A DNA stretch of 64,000 bases from Chryseobacterium daeguense DSM 19388 (GCF_000430825.1 NZ_AUMT01000005.1:186001-250000), one strand, 5' to 3'; shown: positions 43,722-52,505, counted from the first letter of the stretch. Notes: generated by a model from the letters alone, not told the origin. Made by a program: numbers and translations.

Positions 43722-44357
43722 TTAACTTATTTCAATAAATTCAGTAATTATTTTTACAGGGCTGTTTTTTTTATTATATCCTATGTAGCTGGCATAAAAA
43801 CCCTCGCCATAGCCTGTTTCAAAGGCAAAAATAGTTCCGGGATGATTTTCTGACGGCTTTAAAAAAGCATACTGATCAATCGCTCCATTTTCATCAAAGA
43901 AATGATCATGGAAAAATTCTTCATAAATTCCCATAAAATCTCCTCCTTTTCTCTGATATAGTTTTTGTTCCAGCTCATTAAGACTGGTTTGGGTATCCAC
44001 ATCCATAAAACACCCCATTCCGCTTTCCACAGGATATCCAAAAACCTCTCCTTCAGACAGGTCCTTTATATTCTGACCCGCTGTAGTCGCCAGCTTCCAG
44101 TCAGAAATTTCAGAATTAGCAAAAATAATTTCGGCATAAGCCACACAATTACTTTCTCTCTCTTTATGCAGCAAAACGGTAAATTCTCCTTTAGGAAATT
44201 CCGTGGTAAAAGGCTGCATGTCATTGGTGATCAAAGGATCGCAAGCGACGAGCTTTCCACTGGACAGATAGATTTTCCCGACTTCGAAGCTTTCCAGTAC
44301 CGGACTTTCCACGAAGTTTTTTGAGAATAGCTTTTTTATGTTTTCTAGGTGTGTCAT
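43722..44357 (-). CDS. DUF4241 domain-containing protein
   Basis: A 211-aa soluble protein matching the DUF4241 pattern: GKIYLSSGKLVACDPL at the start, GEFTVLLHKERES in the first third, FGYPVESGMGCFMDV in the middle, and GYGEGFYASYIGYNKKN near the end. Its function is unknown. It stands alone between the kinase gene and a repeat-bearing gap. Confidence 0.75.
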   Translation of the reverse strand: MTHLENIKKLFSKNFVESPVLESFEVGKIYLSSGKLVACDPLITNDMQPFTTEFPKGEFTVLLHKERESNCVAYAEIIFANSEISDWKLATTAGQNIKDLSEGEVFGYPVESGMGCFMDVDTQTSLNELEQKLYQRKGGDFMGIYEEFFHDHFFDENGAIDQYAFLKPSENHPGTIFAFETGYGEGFYASYIGYNKKNSPVKIITEFIEIS

Positions 44358-44707
44358 TTTTTCTTTACTACTTTTTCTACGGTGTCAGGCTGAGCGGAGT
44401 CGAAGCCTTTATTTTGTTTAAAATTATCAGAATGACTTTCATTTTTACAAATAGATAATTCTTTAATTTCAACCAATTTTTATTAATAATTGCTTCTTTC
44501 TTTTTTCTGCTCCAGCCTTTGACTTGCTTTCAAACACTATTGCTTGTTCGATTCTATCAAATTCACAAAAGATTTGTTACTCCTGTATAATAGGAATTGT
44601 CGGAACATTTTAAAATATATGTGAAATAATTTTTCATTTGTATTTTCTAAAAGGCTTCGACTCCGCTCAGCCTGACACTTCGACAGATTTACCTTTATTA
44701 GGATAAA
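44358..44707. repeat. 350-bp gap with a 29-bp inverted repeat pair
   Basis: No gene. Copies at 44382-44410 and 44650-44678 are perfect inverted repeats containing TGAGCGGAGTCGAAGCC; the 239 bp between hold no ORF and a short CAGAATGA piece (44429-44436) related to other intergenic elements here. The core sequence is a repeat I recall from many bacterial genomes. The pair could fold into a long hairpin or mark ends of a non-autonomous element. Confidence 0.85.
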
Positions 44708-47425
44708 TTACAAACTTTTCAATTTCTCTTCCAAAATAGCAATCTTGTCAAGAGCATCTTTTTGTTTTTTACGCTCCACTTCTACCACTTCCGGCTTTGC
44801 ATTGGCCACAAATTTTTCGTTTGAAAGTTTTTTGTCAACAGAAATCAGGAATCCTTTTAAATATTTCAATTCTTCCTCTGTTTTCGTTTTTTCTTCCCCT
44901 AAATCTAAGTTTTCACTTAAAGGAATAGAAATTTCCGTTGCACCAACCAAGAATGTAAAGCTCGGCTTATCTGTTTTTGTTCCGAAATGAATTTCCGAAA
45001 CGTTAGCTAGTTTTTTAATAACAGATTCATTCGCAAATCCTGAAGCGTTTGTATAAATTTCAGTAGCTTCTCTTGGAGAAATTCCTTTTGTCTGGCGATA
45101 ATTTCTTACTCCTGAAATTACTTCAGATGCCGTTTCAAAGTTTCTAATAATTTCTTCACCGAATGCTTCTGCTTTCTTCTGCTGAGCAATAACCAAAGCT
45201 TCATCAGCTTTTCTTTCTGAAATTAACTGCCACAATTCTTCCGTTAAGAAAGGCATGAACGGATGCAGCAATTTCATTAATTCCTCAAACAATTCAATAG
45301 TTTTACTGTAAACTTCTTTGGAGATTCCTTCACCATAATTTGGCTTTATTGCTTCCAGATACCATCCGCAGAAATCGTCTTTAATTAGTTTCTGAATTAA
45401 ATTTAAAGCATCAGAAATTCTGAATTTATCGAATTGATTATTAATTTCAGAGATTGATTTGTTTAACTGATTTTCAAACCATTCAATTGTCTGAAGTTCT
45501 GTTAAGTTTGCAGGCTTATCTTCATGATTCCACATGTTGATCAGTCGGAAAGCATTCCAAATCTTTGTTCCAAAGTTTCTTCCCAAATCGCAAAGCGGCG
45601 AAGTATAAACAGGGTCTATACCTTCATCCATTCTTTGTTTTATCTGCTTTTCGGTTAAAACATTGCCTTCTTCATCTATCTGCTCAGAATCAAATTTTAA
45701 ATCGTTTCCGGCAGCAGAGCTCATCATAATACCAACCCTCACCGCATCTGCTCCGTAACGTTCCATTAAGTCTAATGGATCTGGTGAATTTCCAAGAGAT
45801 TTAGACATCTTTCTGCCTATTTTATCCCTTACAATCCCTGTAAAATAAACATTTTTGAACGGAACTTCTTTTCTGTATTCCAATCCGGCCATGATCATTC
45901 TGGCTACCCAGAAGAAGATAATATCCGGTCCTGTTACCAGGTCTGAAGTCGGATAATAATAATTGATATCCTTATTTTCAGGATCAAGCAATCCGTCGAA
46001 AACAGACATTGGCCACAACCAAGATGAGAACCAGGTATCAAGAGCGTCTTCGTCTTGTTTTAGGTTATCTGCAGTTAATTCTTGGTTTCCTGTTTTTTCT
46101 TTAGCCAAAATAAGAGCATCAGTGATGCTTTCAGCAACTACGAAATCATTTTCTCCGTCCCCGTAATAGAACGCAGGAATTTGCTGCCCCCACCAAAGCT
46201 GACGGGAAATATTCCAGTCGCGGATGTTTTCCATCCAATGTTTGTAGGTATTTTTGAATTTTTCAGGATAAAATTTAACCTCATCATCCATTACAACGTC
46301 CAAAGCCGGCTTTGCAATTTCTGACATTTTCAAAAACCACTGAACAGAAACTTTAGGCTCTATAACCGCACCTGTTCTTTCTGAAGTTCCTACTTTATTT
46401 ACATAATCTTCTGCTTTTAACAAAAGATCTTTTTCTTCTAATTCTTTTGCGATCTGCTTTCTTACATCAAATCTGTTTTTACCTGCGTAATGTAAGCCGT
46501 AATCGTTCAAGTTTCCGTCATCATCAAGTGCATCAATCATTTGAAGATTATGCTTTTGCCCGATCTCATAGTCATTGATATCGTGGGCAGGCGTAATTTT
46601 CAGCACTCCCGTCCCAAATTCGATGTCTACATATTCGTCTTCAATGATCGGAACGGCTCTGTTTACGATGGGTACAATCACTTTTTTACCTTTCAAATGA
46701 GCATATCGCTCATCATTAGGATTGATACAAACCGCAGTATCCCCGAAAATTGTTTCAGGACGGGTTGTAGCTACCGTTACATATTCCTCATCTCCTGAAC
46801 CTGTCGAAGGATCAATTTTATATTTCAGGAAATATAATTTTCCGTTTTGCTCTTTAAAAATTACCTCTTCGTCAGAAATATTGGTTTTCGCTTCCGGATC
46901 CCAGTTGACCATTCTGTATCCTCTGTAGATCAATCCTTTATTGTATAAATCAACAAAAGATTTGATAACCTGCTGGGAAAGTTTCGGTTCCATTGTGAAA
47001 CGGGTTCTGTCCCAGTCGCATGAACAGCCCAGTTTTTTCAGTTGTTCAAGGATGGTTCCTCCGTATTTATCGGTCCATTCCCAGGCGTGCTTTAAAAATT
47101 CTTCGCGGGTAATATCTGATTTATTGATACCTTCAGATTTCAGCTTAGCAACCACCTTCGCTTCCGTAGCAATAGAAGCGTGGTCTGTCCCCGGAATCCA
47201 GCAGGCATTGAAGCCCTGCATTCTTGCACGGCGGACCAGAACATCTTGGATGGTATTGTTCAGCATGTGCCCCATGTGTAAAATCCCCGTAACGTTTGGG
47301 GGAGGAATTACAACAGTGTAAGGCGGCTTTTCATTAGGTTCTGAATGGAAGTACTTGTTTTCCAACCAGTAATTGTACCACTTTTGTTCTGTTTCCTGTG
47401 GATTGTACTTTTCTGAAATCTGCAT
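44708..47425 (-). CDS. valS: Valyl-tRNA synthetase
   Basis: The 905-aa class I synthetase has the HIGH-type motif PPPNVTGILHMGHML near residue 45 and the KMSKS motif KIGRKMSKSLGNSPDP near 540. The editing domain lies between them. The C-terminal end forms the coiled-coil tRNA-binding arm (residues about 840-905, EEKTKTEEELKYLKGF). It charges tRNA-Val. Length is normal for Bacteroidetes. It has its own promoter element at 47454-47461. Confidence 0.97.
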   Translation of the reverse strand: MQISEKYNPQETEQKWYNYWLENKYFHSEPNEKPPYTVVIPPPNVTGILHMGHMLNNTIQDVLVRRARMQGFNACWIPGTDHASIATEAKVVAKLKSEGINKSDITREEFLKHAWEWTDKYGGTILEQLKKLGCSCDWDRTRFTMEPKLSQQVIKSFVDLYNKGLIYRGYRMVNWDPEAKTNISDEEVIFKEQNGKLYFLKYKIDPSTGSGDEEYVTVATTRPETIFGDTAVCINPNDERYAHLKGKKVIVPIVNRAVPIIEDEYVDIEFGTGVLKITPAHDINDYEIGQKHNLQMIDALDDDGNLNDYGLHYAGKNRFDVRKQIAKELEEKDLLLKAEDYVNKVGTSERTGAVIEPKVSVQWFLKMSEIAKPALDVVMDDEVKFYPEKFKNTYKHWMENIRDWNISRQLWWGQQIPAFYYGDGENDFVVAESITDALILAKEKTGNQELTADNLKQDEDALDTWFSSWLWPMSVFDGLLDPENKDINYYYPTSDLVTGPDIIFFWVARMIMAGLEYRKEVPFKNVYFTGIVRDKIGRKMSKSLGNSPDPLDLMERYGADAVRVGIMMSSAAGNDLKFDSEQIDEEGNVLTEKQIKQRMDEGIDPVYTSPLCDLGRNFGTKIWNAFRLINMWNHEDKPANLTELQTIEWFENQLNKSISEINNQFDKFRISDALNLIQKLIKDDFCGWYLEAIKPNYGEGISKEVYSKTIELFEELMKLLHPFMPFLTEELWQLISERKADEALVIAQQKKAEAFGEEIIRNFETASEVISGVRNYRQTKGISPREATEIYTNASGFANESVIKKLANVSEIHFGTKTDKPSFTFLVGATEISIPLSENLDLGEEKTKTEEELKYLKGFLISVDKKLSNEKFVANAKPEVVEVERKKQKDALDKIAILEEKLKSL

Positions 47426-47453
47426 AAATTCTGTTTCTTTAATTTACAATTTG

Positions 47454-47461
47454 CAAAAATA
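47454..47461 (-). promoter_or_regulatory. Putative -7 promoter element of valS
   Basis: TATTTTTG on the minus strand, 28 nt before the valS start. Confidence 0.45.
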
Positions 47462-47503
47462 GTCTAAAGAAAAAAATTTTTAAGCATTAATTAAAATAAT
47501 TTT

Positions 47504-47511
47504 TAACTTTG
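47504..47511 (+). promoter_or_regulatory. Putative -7 promoter element of the DUF1573 gene
   Basis: TAACTTTG on the plus strand, 42 nt before the chosen start at 47554. Confidence 0.45.
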
Positions 47512-47553
47512 TTTCTCAAAATTTATCTAACAAACATATTAACATTCAAGAAT

Positions 47554-48021
47554 ATGAAAAAATTAATCGCAGGAATTGCATTATTCGGGACATTTGCTTT
47601 GGCATCTGCACAAACTATTACTTTTGACAAAACTACTTTTGACTACGGTACAATCAAGCCAAATGCAGACGGTACAAGATTTTTCACAGTAACGAATACT
47701 GGTGACAAGCCTCTTGTAATTTCAAATGTAAAAGCATCTTGTGGATGTACAACTCCTGAATTCAAGACAGATCCTATCATGCCGGGGAAAACTGCTCAGA
47801 TCAAAGTTGGATACAACACTGCTATCAATGGAGGTTTCAACAAAATGATTGAAGTATTCTCTAATGACCCTGCAAACAGCAGAAGCGTAATCTACATCAA
47901 AGGAAACGTAGATCCTAATGCTCCTGAACCAAAACCATTAACAGCTGAAGAACTTAAAGCTAAGGCTAAAGCTGATAAAAAAGCGGCTAAAGCTGCTAAA
48001 AAAGTAGCTGCTGTGAAGTAA
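47554..48021 (+). CDS. Secreted DUF1573 (Ig-like) protein
   Basis: I start at MKKLIAGIALFG, which gives a clean signal peptide ending LASA-Q (155 aa total); an upstream in-frame Met would spoil it. One Ig-like DUF1573 domain follows (FDYGTIKPNADGTRFFTVTNTGDKPLVISNVKASCGCTTPEF), with the family CGC motif. The C-terminal 30 residues are Lys- and Ala-rich. Probably periplasmic; function unknown, though the family is abundant in Bacteroidetes. A good terminator follows. Confidence 0.88.
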   Translation: MKKLIAGIALFGTFALASAQTITFDKTTFDYGTIKPNADGTRFFTVTNTGDKPLVISNVKASCGCTTPEFKTDPIMPGKTAQIKVGYNTAINGGFNKMIEVFSNDPANSRSVIYIKGNVDPNAPEPKPLTAEELKAKAKADKKAAKAAKKVAAVK

Positions 48022-48043
48022 TCTCTACTACAAAAAATAAAAG

Positions 48044-48071
48044 AACCGTCTCCATTGAGGCGGTTTTTTTA
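48044..48071 (+). terminator. Rho-independent terminator of the DUF1573 gene
   Basis: AACCGTCT pairs with AGGCGGTT (one G-U pair) around a 6-nt loop, followed by a T run. Confidence 0.85.
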
Positions 48072-48087
48072 TTACATTTATATGAGG

Positions 48088-48135
48088 TTAGGGTTTAGGG
48101 TTTAGGGTTTAGGGTTTAGGGTTTAGGGTTTAGGG
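48088..48135. repeat. Heptamer array TTTAGGG x6
   Basis: Six perfect 7-bp units (48094-48135) preceded by a TTAGGG remnant. The unit equals the plant-type telomere repeat by coincidence. It is followed after 5 bp by a second heptamer array. Confidence 0.97.
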
Positions 48136-48140
48136 AAAAT

Positions 48141-48210
48141 AATCTTTAATCTTTAATCTTTAATCTTTAATCTTTAATCTTTAATCTTTAATCTTTAATC
48201 TTTAATCTTT
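48141..48210. repeat. Heptamer array AATCTTT x10
   Basis: Ten perfect copies of a 7-bp unit ending 15 bp before the PPK2 start codon, so any change in copy number alters the leader or promoter spacing of that gene. Confidence 0.97.
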
Positions 48211-48225
48211 AAATAAATAAAAAAC

Positions 48226-49098
48226 ATGGATATCAATTTCTCAGATGACTTTTTAGTTAAAGGAAAATTTTCGATAAAAAAGACTTCGACAAAATATGAA
48301 GGGAAACTTACCAAAGAAGAGGGAGGGCAATTATTAATTCAGGAAAAAGAAAAGCTTCGTGAATTGCAGGAAAAATTATATGCCGACGGAAGCAAATCTC
48401 TATTGGTGGTACTTCAGGCCATGGATGCAGCGGGGAAAGACAGCTTAATAGAACACGTTTTCGGAGGCGTGAATCCTCAGGGATGCAGCGTAACAAGCTT
48501 TAAAACGCCAAGCTCAGGAGAGTATTCCCATGATTTTTTGTGGCGGCACTACCTGGCTTTACCCCAAAAAGGGATGATCGGAATTTTTAACCGTTCACAT
48601 TATGAAAGCGTGCTGGTTTGCAAAGTGCATCCTGAATATAATCTGAGCGAGAAAACATGGAAATCTGTAAAGGATTTTGACAATAAATTCTGGGAAAACC
48701 GCTACGAAAGCATCAGAAATTTTGAAAAACACCTTTCCGAAAACGGGACTACCATTGTGAAAATATTTCTAAACGTATCCAAAGACGAACAAAAGAAAAG
48801 GCTTCTCGACAGGATAAACGAACAGGAAAAAAACTGGAAATTTTCCACCGGCGACCTTCCGGAGAGAGCATTATTTGATCAGTATATGGAATGCTATGAA
48901 ATGGCCATTAATGAAACCAATAAAGATTATGCGCCCTGGTACGTGCTTCCGGCGGATAATAAATGGTTTGCAAGAGTGGCTGCGATACAGATCATTATTG
49001 ATACACTGGAGAAAATGGATCTGCAGTATCCTTCCTTATCGGAAAAAGACCGAGCAGAATTGCAGGAAGCGAAAAAACAGCTGGAGAGTGAAAAGTAA
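48226..49098 (+). CDS. ppk2: Polyphosphate kinase 2 family protein
   Basis: A 290-aa single-domain PPK2. Walker A DAAGKDS lies at residues 67-73, GVNPQGCSVTSFKTPSSGE is the next family stretch, and GIFNRSHYESVLVCKVHPE holds the Walker B and lid entry. It transfers phosphate between polyphosphate and nucleotides; one-domain members of this length include class III enzymes that phosphorylate AMP and ADP. Exact specificity cannot be read from sequence. The leader holds two heptamer arrays and no clear promoter. Confidence 0.9.
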   Translation: MDINFSDDFLVKGKFSIKKTSTKYEGKLTKEEGGQLLIQEKEKLRELQEKLYADGSKSLLVVLQAMDAAGKDSLIEHVFGGVNPQGCSVTSFKTPSSGEYSHDFLWRHYLALPQKGMIGIFNRSHYESVLVCKVHPEYNLSEKTWKSVKDFDNKFWENRYESIRNFEKHLSENGTTIVKIFLNVSKDEQKKRLLDRINEQEKNWKFSTGDLPERALFDQYMECYEMAINETNKDYAPWYVLPADNKWFARVAAIQIIIDTLEKMDLQYPSLSEKDRAELQEAKKQLESEK

Positions 49099-49160
49099 AA
49101 TTTAAATAAAATCAAGAAATAACATCTTGAATTAAACTTAAAACCTTTAAATTAAAGAAA

Positions 49161-49490
49161 CCACGAGAAAATCTATAAGCCGGATTTTGTACCTCGCAGA
49201 ACGAGATGCCTGTTATTTATCTGCGTCTTACATTGCTGCAAAACTTTAGCTGATTACCCCTCGGCTTTCAGAGCGAGCCACTCCTATTTTCATTTCTGAA
49301 AAGAACCGATATACTTATCATTGCACCACAAAGAGTTTACCTGATTTCACTACAGCCGAACTGTACATCCTTTCTGTTGCACTTGTCCTACCCTCGCGGG
49401 TGACGGATGTTATCCGCTTTGCTGCTCTACGGTGTCCGGACTTTCCTACCCTTACCGAAGCAAGAATCAACAAGCCGACTTTCTCGTGGG
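49161..49490 (-). ncRNA. rnpB: RNase P RNA, bacterial class A
   Basis: On the minus strand the conserved core GAGGAAAGTCCGGAC-like segment is present as TAGGAAAGTCCGGACACC (near 49434-49451), and CCGGCTTATAG near the 3' end. The P1 stem is formed by the two ends: CCACGAGAAA at 49161-49170 on the plus strand is repeated inverted as TTCTCGTGG at 49481-49489. Length near 330 nt fits. It matures tRNA 5' ends with RnpA. A perfect -7 promoter element places the transcription start at the P1 5' strand. Confidence 0.95.
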
Positions 49491-49492
49491 TG

Positions 49493-49500
49493 CAAAGATA
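49493..49500 (-). promoter_or_regulatory. -7 promoter element of rnpB
   Basis: TATCTTTG on the minus strand; the expected start site 5-7 nt downstream coincides with the first base of the P1 helix. Confidence 0.7.
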
Positions 49501-49511
49501 CAAATTAGTTG

Positions 49512-49587
49512 TGAGTTGAAAGTTATAAGTTATGAGTGTTTAAAATCTTTTACAAAGAACTTATAACTCATAATTAATAACTTATAA
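49512..49587. repeat. Two facing degenerate heptamer arrays (TRAGTTA family)
   Basis: On the plus strand 49512-49539 reads TGAGTTG AAAGTTA TAAGTTA TGAGTGT. On the minus strand 49587-49560 reads TTATAAG-type units of the same family (plus strand CTTATAA CTCATAA TTAATAA CTTATAA). The two arrays face each other 20 bp apart and share a 13-bp inverted match, so they could form a hairpin. Same unit family as the arrays in the ABC operon. Confidence 0.75.
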
Positions 49588-49644
49588 CTATTCATCAATT
49601 CCCACATTATTACTATCTTCGTGCAACTAAATTACACATAGACA

Positions 49645-50136
49645 TTGGCTTCAAAGGAAAAAGAATTTGCGCAGCTTATCAAGGATAATCAGGGACTGAT
49701 TATTAAAGTGTCGCGTCTTTATACCAATTCTTTGGAGGATGAGGAAGACCTTTTTCAGGAAATTGTGTTACAATTATGGAGAAGCTACGACTCATTTAAA
49801 GGAAATTCTAAAATTTCTACGTGGATGTACCGTGTTGCCCTCAATACAGCCATTACCCTTTTCAGAAAAAAAAGTAAAAGCCTGCCAACAAACGAGCTGG
49901 ATATCAATCATGCAGATTTTATTGATGATGACGATGAAAAACAGCAACAGGTCTCACTTTTGTATACGGTAATAAAAACGCTTCCCAACGTGGAAAGAGC
50001 GATTGTAATGATGTACCTTGATGATTTGCCTTACAAGGATATTGCAGAAAACCTCGGGATTACCGAAGTGAATGCGCGTGTGAAAATGAACAGATTAAAG
50101 AAAACCCTTAAAGAACAGATGGAAAAATATGCCTGA
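49645..50136 (+). CDS. ECF-type RNA polymerase sigma factor (TTG start)
   Basis: A 163-aa sigma-70 family factor with region 2 (LYTNSLEDEEDLFQEIVLQLWRSYDSF, MYRVALNTAITLFRK) and region 4 (VERAIVMMYLDDLPYKDIAENLGITEVNARVKMNRLKK). The start is TTG: an in-frame TAG lies just upstream at 49639-49641 and no ATG follows before region 2. A near-consensus element TATCTTCG is at 49614-49621. It overlaps the next gene by 8 nt, which probably encodes a regulator of this sigma factor. Confidence 0.88.
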   Translation: MASKEKEFAQLIKDNQGLIIKVSRLYTNSLEDEEDLFQEIVLQLWRSYDSFKGNSKISTWMYRVALNTAITLFRKKSKSLPTNELDINHADFIDDDDEKQQQVSLLYTVIKTLPNVERAIVMMYLDDLPYKDIAENLGITEVNARVKMNRLKKTLKEQMEKYA

Positions 50137-50800
50137 ATTTGATTTAGACAGCTTTAAGAAAACATGGCAGGAACAGCCTGTTCAGCAGAAATATGATAAC
50201 ACTGAGATTCTTCAGATGCTGAATAGAAAATCACGAAACTATGTGAAATATATCTTCTGGATCAGTGTGGCAGAGTTTATATTCTTTTCTGTTTTAGGAA
50301 TCTTTTACTTTTTTAAAGGTGAAGAATCTACCAGCCTTATCAAAGTTTTAGAAAGACTAGGAGCTCAAAAAACCCCTGAAGTTGAAAATTATTTCGACAA
50401 TACTTATTTAGCTATAAAAATATTAAGCTTATTGATAACAGCTTATTTTGTTTATAAATTTTATCAGAATTATAGAAAAATCAGGATTGAAGAAAACCTG
50501 AAAGGCTTAATTACCAGAATTATCAAATTTAAGAAAACGGTAAATGCATTTATTTTAATCAGTATTGTTTTGCTGGTAGCCTTTACATCAGTTTTTACAG
50601 CATTTATCTTTTATGCCTTAAATACACAGAATATTGAGCCTAAAAGTGCAGATCTTACGATTGTAGTTGTGGGAATTCTGGTAAGCACCATACTGAGCGT
50701 TCTCCTGATCTGGCTTTATTACAAATTGGTTTATGGAATCATCATCAAAAAACTGGACAGGAATCTGAAACAATTGAAAGAGATTGATTTACAAAGCTAA
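50129..50800 (+). CDS. Sigma-factor-linked membrane protein, possible anti-sigma factor
   Basis: A 223-aa protein with a soluble N-terminus (PEFDLDSFKKTWQEQPV), four hydrophobic segments (near 45-63, 92-112, 137-160 and 172-195) and a short C-terminal cytosolic tail. Overlap with the ECF sigma gene implies translational coupling, as for anti-sigma factors, but no zinc-binding ASD motif is visible. Function inferred from position only. Confidence 0.65.
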   Translation: MPEFDLDSFKKTWQEQPVQQKYDNTEILQMLNRKSRNYVKYIFWISVAEFIFFSVLGIFYFFKGEESTSLIKVLERLGAQKTPEVENYFDNTYLAIKILSLLITAYFVYKFYQNYRKIRIEENLKGLITRIIKFKKTVNAFILISIVLLVAFTSVFTAFIFYALNTQNIEPKSADLTIVVVGILVSTILSVLLIWLYYKLVYGIIIKKLDRNLKQLKEIDLQS

Positions 50801-50875
50801 AGTTTATATTTTCCTAAATACAAAATCTAAAACTTTGTTAAAGGTTTAAACTTTGACAAAGTGTGTAAATTGAAA

Positions 50876-50915
50876 ATAAAAAAGAGACTGTCTAAAAAGG
50901 CAGTCTCTTTTTGTT
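50876..50915. terminator. Bidirectional terminator between the sigma operon and rpoN
   Basis: A 12-bp stem (AAGAGACTGTCT with AGGCAGTCTCTT, one G-U pair) and AAAA loop is flanked by A and T runs on both sides, so it can end both convergent transcripts. Confidence 0.85.
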
Positions 50916-50919
50916 ATTC

Positions 50920-52383
50920 TTAAAGTTCTTTTCTTAATCTTGCCACAGGAATATTGAGCTGTTCACGATATTTTGCAATCGTTCTTCTTGCAATATTATA
51001 GCCCTGCTCTTTCAAAATCACCACAAGAGCATCATCCGTAAGTGGTTTTCTCTTATTTTCCTTGCTGATAACTTCCTGCAGATGGGTTTTAATTTCTTTT
51101 GTGGAAACCTCTTCTCCATCATCATTCGTTAAGCTGTCTGAGAATAAATCTTTTAAGTAAACAATTCCGTTTGGTGTATCGGCATATTTACTTTTTACCA
51201 CCCTTGAAATAGTGGAAATATCAAAGCCTGTAATATCCGCAATATCCTTTAAGATCATTGGTCTTAATGACTTTTCATCACCGGTGATAAAGTAATCTTT
51301 CTGGAATTTTACAATTGCTGTGATCGTCTGCAAAAGAGTATTTTGACGTTGATTAATTGCATCAATATACCATTTTGCCGCATCCAGCTTTTGTTTAATA
51401 AACAAAGCAGCCTGCTTGTGTTCAGAAGAGTTTTTATCGTGAGAATAAGTGGTTAAAATATCTTTATATTCTTCAGAAACCCTTAAAGTAGGTGCATTTT
51501 TGCTGTTCAGCATCGGAATAACCATTCCGTCTTTTACCTGGATCACAAAATCCGGAATAATCTCCTGATTAATTGTGATGGTCTGGGTATCGAAGTTTCC
51601 GCCAACTTTTGGAGATAATTTAGAAATTTCATCTAAAGCATCCTTCAGATCATCCTCTTCAATATCATATTTCTGGATGATTTTGTTGTAATGCTTGTTC
51701 GTTAAAGCATCAAATTGATATCTTAGAATATTGGCAGCTAAAGAAACTGCTTTATCAGAGCTCACTTTCTTTTCAATCTGCAACAGCAGGCATTCCTGCA
51801 GGCCTCTTGCTCCCACACCCGGCGGATCCAGCTTTTGAACATAATTTTCAAGAATATCTTCTACTTTTTCTTTTGTAGTATAAATCCCTTGTGAGAAAGC
51901 GAGATCATCAACGATAGATTTAATCTCTCTTCTTAAATAGCCGTCTGTATCAAGGTTTCCGATGATATATTCTGCAATTTTTTCATCTTCATCACCAATA
52001 TTTACCAAATGGATCTGCTCCAGGAGATAATCATAAAGTGACTGCCCTTCCGTAAGAAGACTTTCGTTATCGAACTCTTCATCGTCAGGAGAATAGTTGC
52101 TGGAGGCTGTTTTATAGCTTGGCTCGTCATCGTAAAGATACTGGTCTACATCAAAATCAGTTTCAATGCTTTCTGTGCCCTCATCCTGGTAAGAGTCCTC
52201 TAAAGATGAGAATTCATCATCTTTGGGCTCTTCTTTTACAATTTCCAAAGCAGGGTTTTCCTCTAACTCCCTCTCCAGCTCCTCTTCAAATTCCAACGTG
52301 TGAAGCTGTATAAGCTTCATTAATTGGATCTGCTGAGGCGCCAGCTTCTGTCCTAATTTGAGTTGTAAGTGTTGTTTAAGCAT
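50920..52383 (-). CDS. rpoN: RNA polymerase sigma-54 factor
   Basis: The 487-aa protein has the Gln/Leu-rich region I (LKQHLQLKLGQKLAPQQIQLMKLIQL), a long acidic linker (residues about 50-110), the core-binding domain, and the C-terminal DNA-binding domain with the RpoN box ARRTIAKYRE at 465-474. It directs transcription from -24/-12 promoters with AAA+ activators, none of which is in this window. A -24/-12-like sequence lies 70 bp upstream on the opposite strand. Confidence 0.96.
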   Translation of the reverse strand: MLKQHLQLKLGQKLAPQQIQLMKLIQLHTLEFEEELERELEENPALEIVKEEPKDDEFSSLEDSYQDEGTESIETDFDVDQYLYDDEPSYKTASSNYSPDDEEFDNESLLTEGQSLYDYLLEQIHLVNIGDEDEKIAEYIIGNLDTDGYLRREIKSIVDDLAFSQGIYTTKEKVEDILENYVQKLDPPGVGARGLQECLLLQIEKKVSSDKAVSLAANILRYQFDALTNKHYNKIIQKYDIEEDDLKDALDEISKLSPKVGGNFDTQTITINQEIIPDFVIQVKDGMVIPMLNSKNAPTLRVSEEYKDILTTYSHDKNSSEHKQAALFIKQKLDAAKWYIDAINQRQNTLLQTITAIVKFQKDYFITGDEKSLRPMILKDIADITGFDISTISRVVKSKYADTPNGIVYLKDLFSDSLTNDDGEEVSTKEIKTHLQEVISKENKRKPLTDDALVVILKEQGYNIARRTIAKYREQLNIPVARLRKEL

Positions 52384-52452
52384 ATTTACTCTTTGTGTTT
52401 TAACATAACATATTCTACGAATTTAATAAAATATTTCGAGAAAAATAATTTT

Positions 52453-52468
52453 TAGCACGATTTTTGCA
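52453..52468 (+). promoter_or_regulatory. Sigma-54 (-24/-12)-like promoter sequence upstream of rpoN
   Basis: TAGCACG-N4-TTGCA matches the consensus TGGCACG-N4-TTGCA at all but one base; the mismatch is one of the two conserved G at -24. It points away from rpoN toward the terminator at 52506, which has no gene before it. A housekeeping-like GATTTTTG overlaps it as an alternative. Confidence 0.35.
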
Positions 52469-52505
52469 TTACTTGTGGTATAATAAGCTATTTAAAAATA
52501 AACAT

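Noticed and set aside
44382..44678. Inverted repeats as insertion-sequence ends
   Set aside because: The 239 bp between them have no ORF or transposase remnant; kept as a repeat pair only.
48094..48135. TTTAGGG array as a telomere or linear replicon end
   Set aside because: Only six copies, in the middle of continuous chromosomal gene order, and next to another heptamer array of unrelated sequence. The match to the plant telomere unit is a coincidence.
48088..48210. Heptamer arrays as a CRISPR-like array
   Set aside because: Units are 7 bp, directly joined without spacers, and no cas gene is present.
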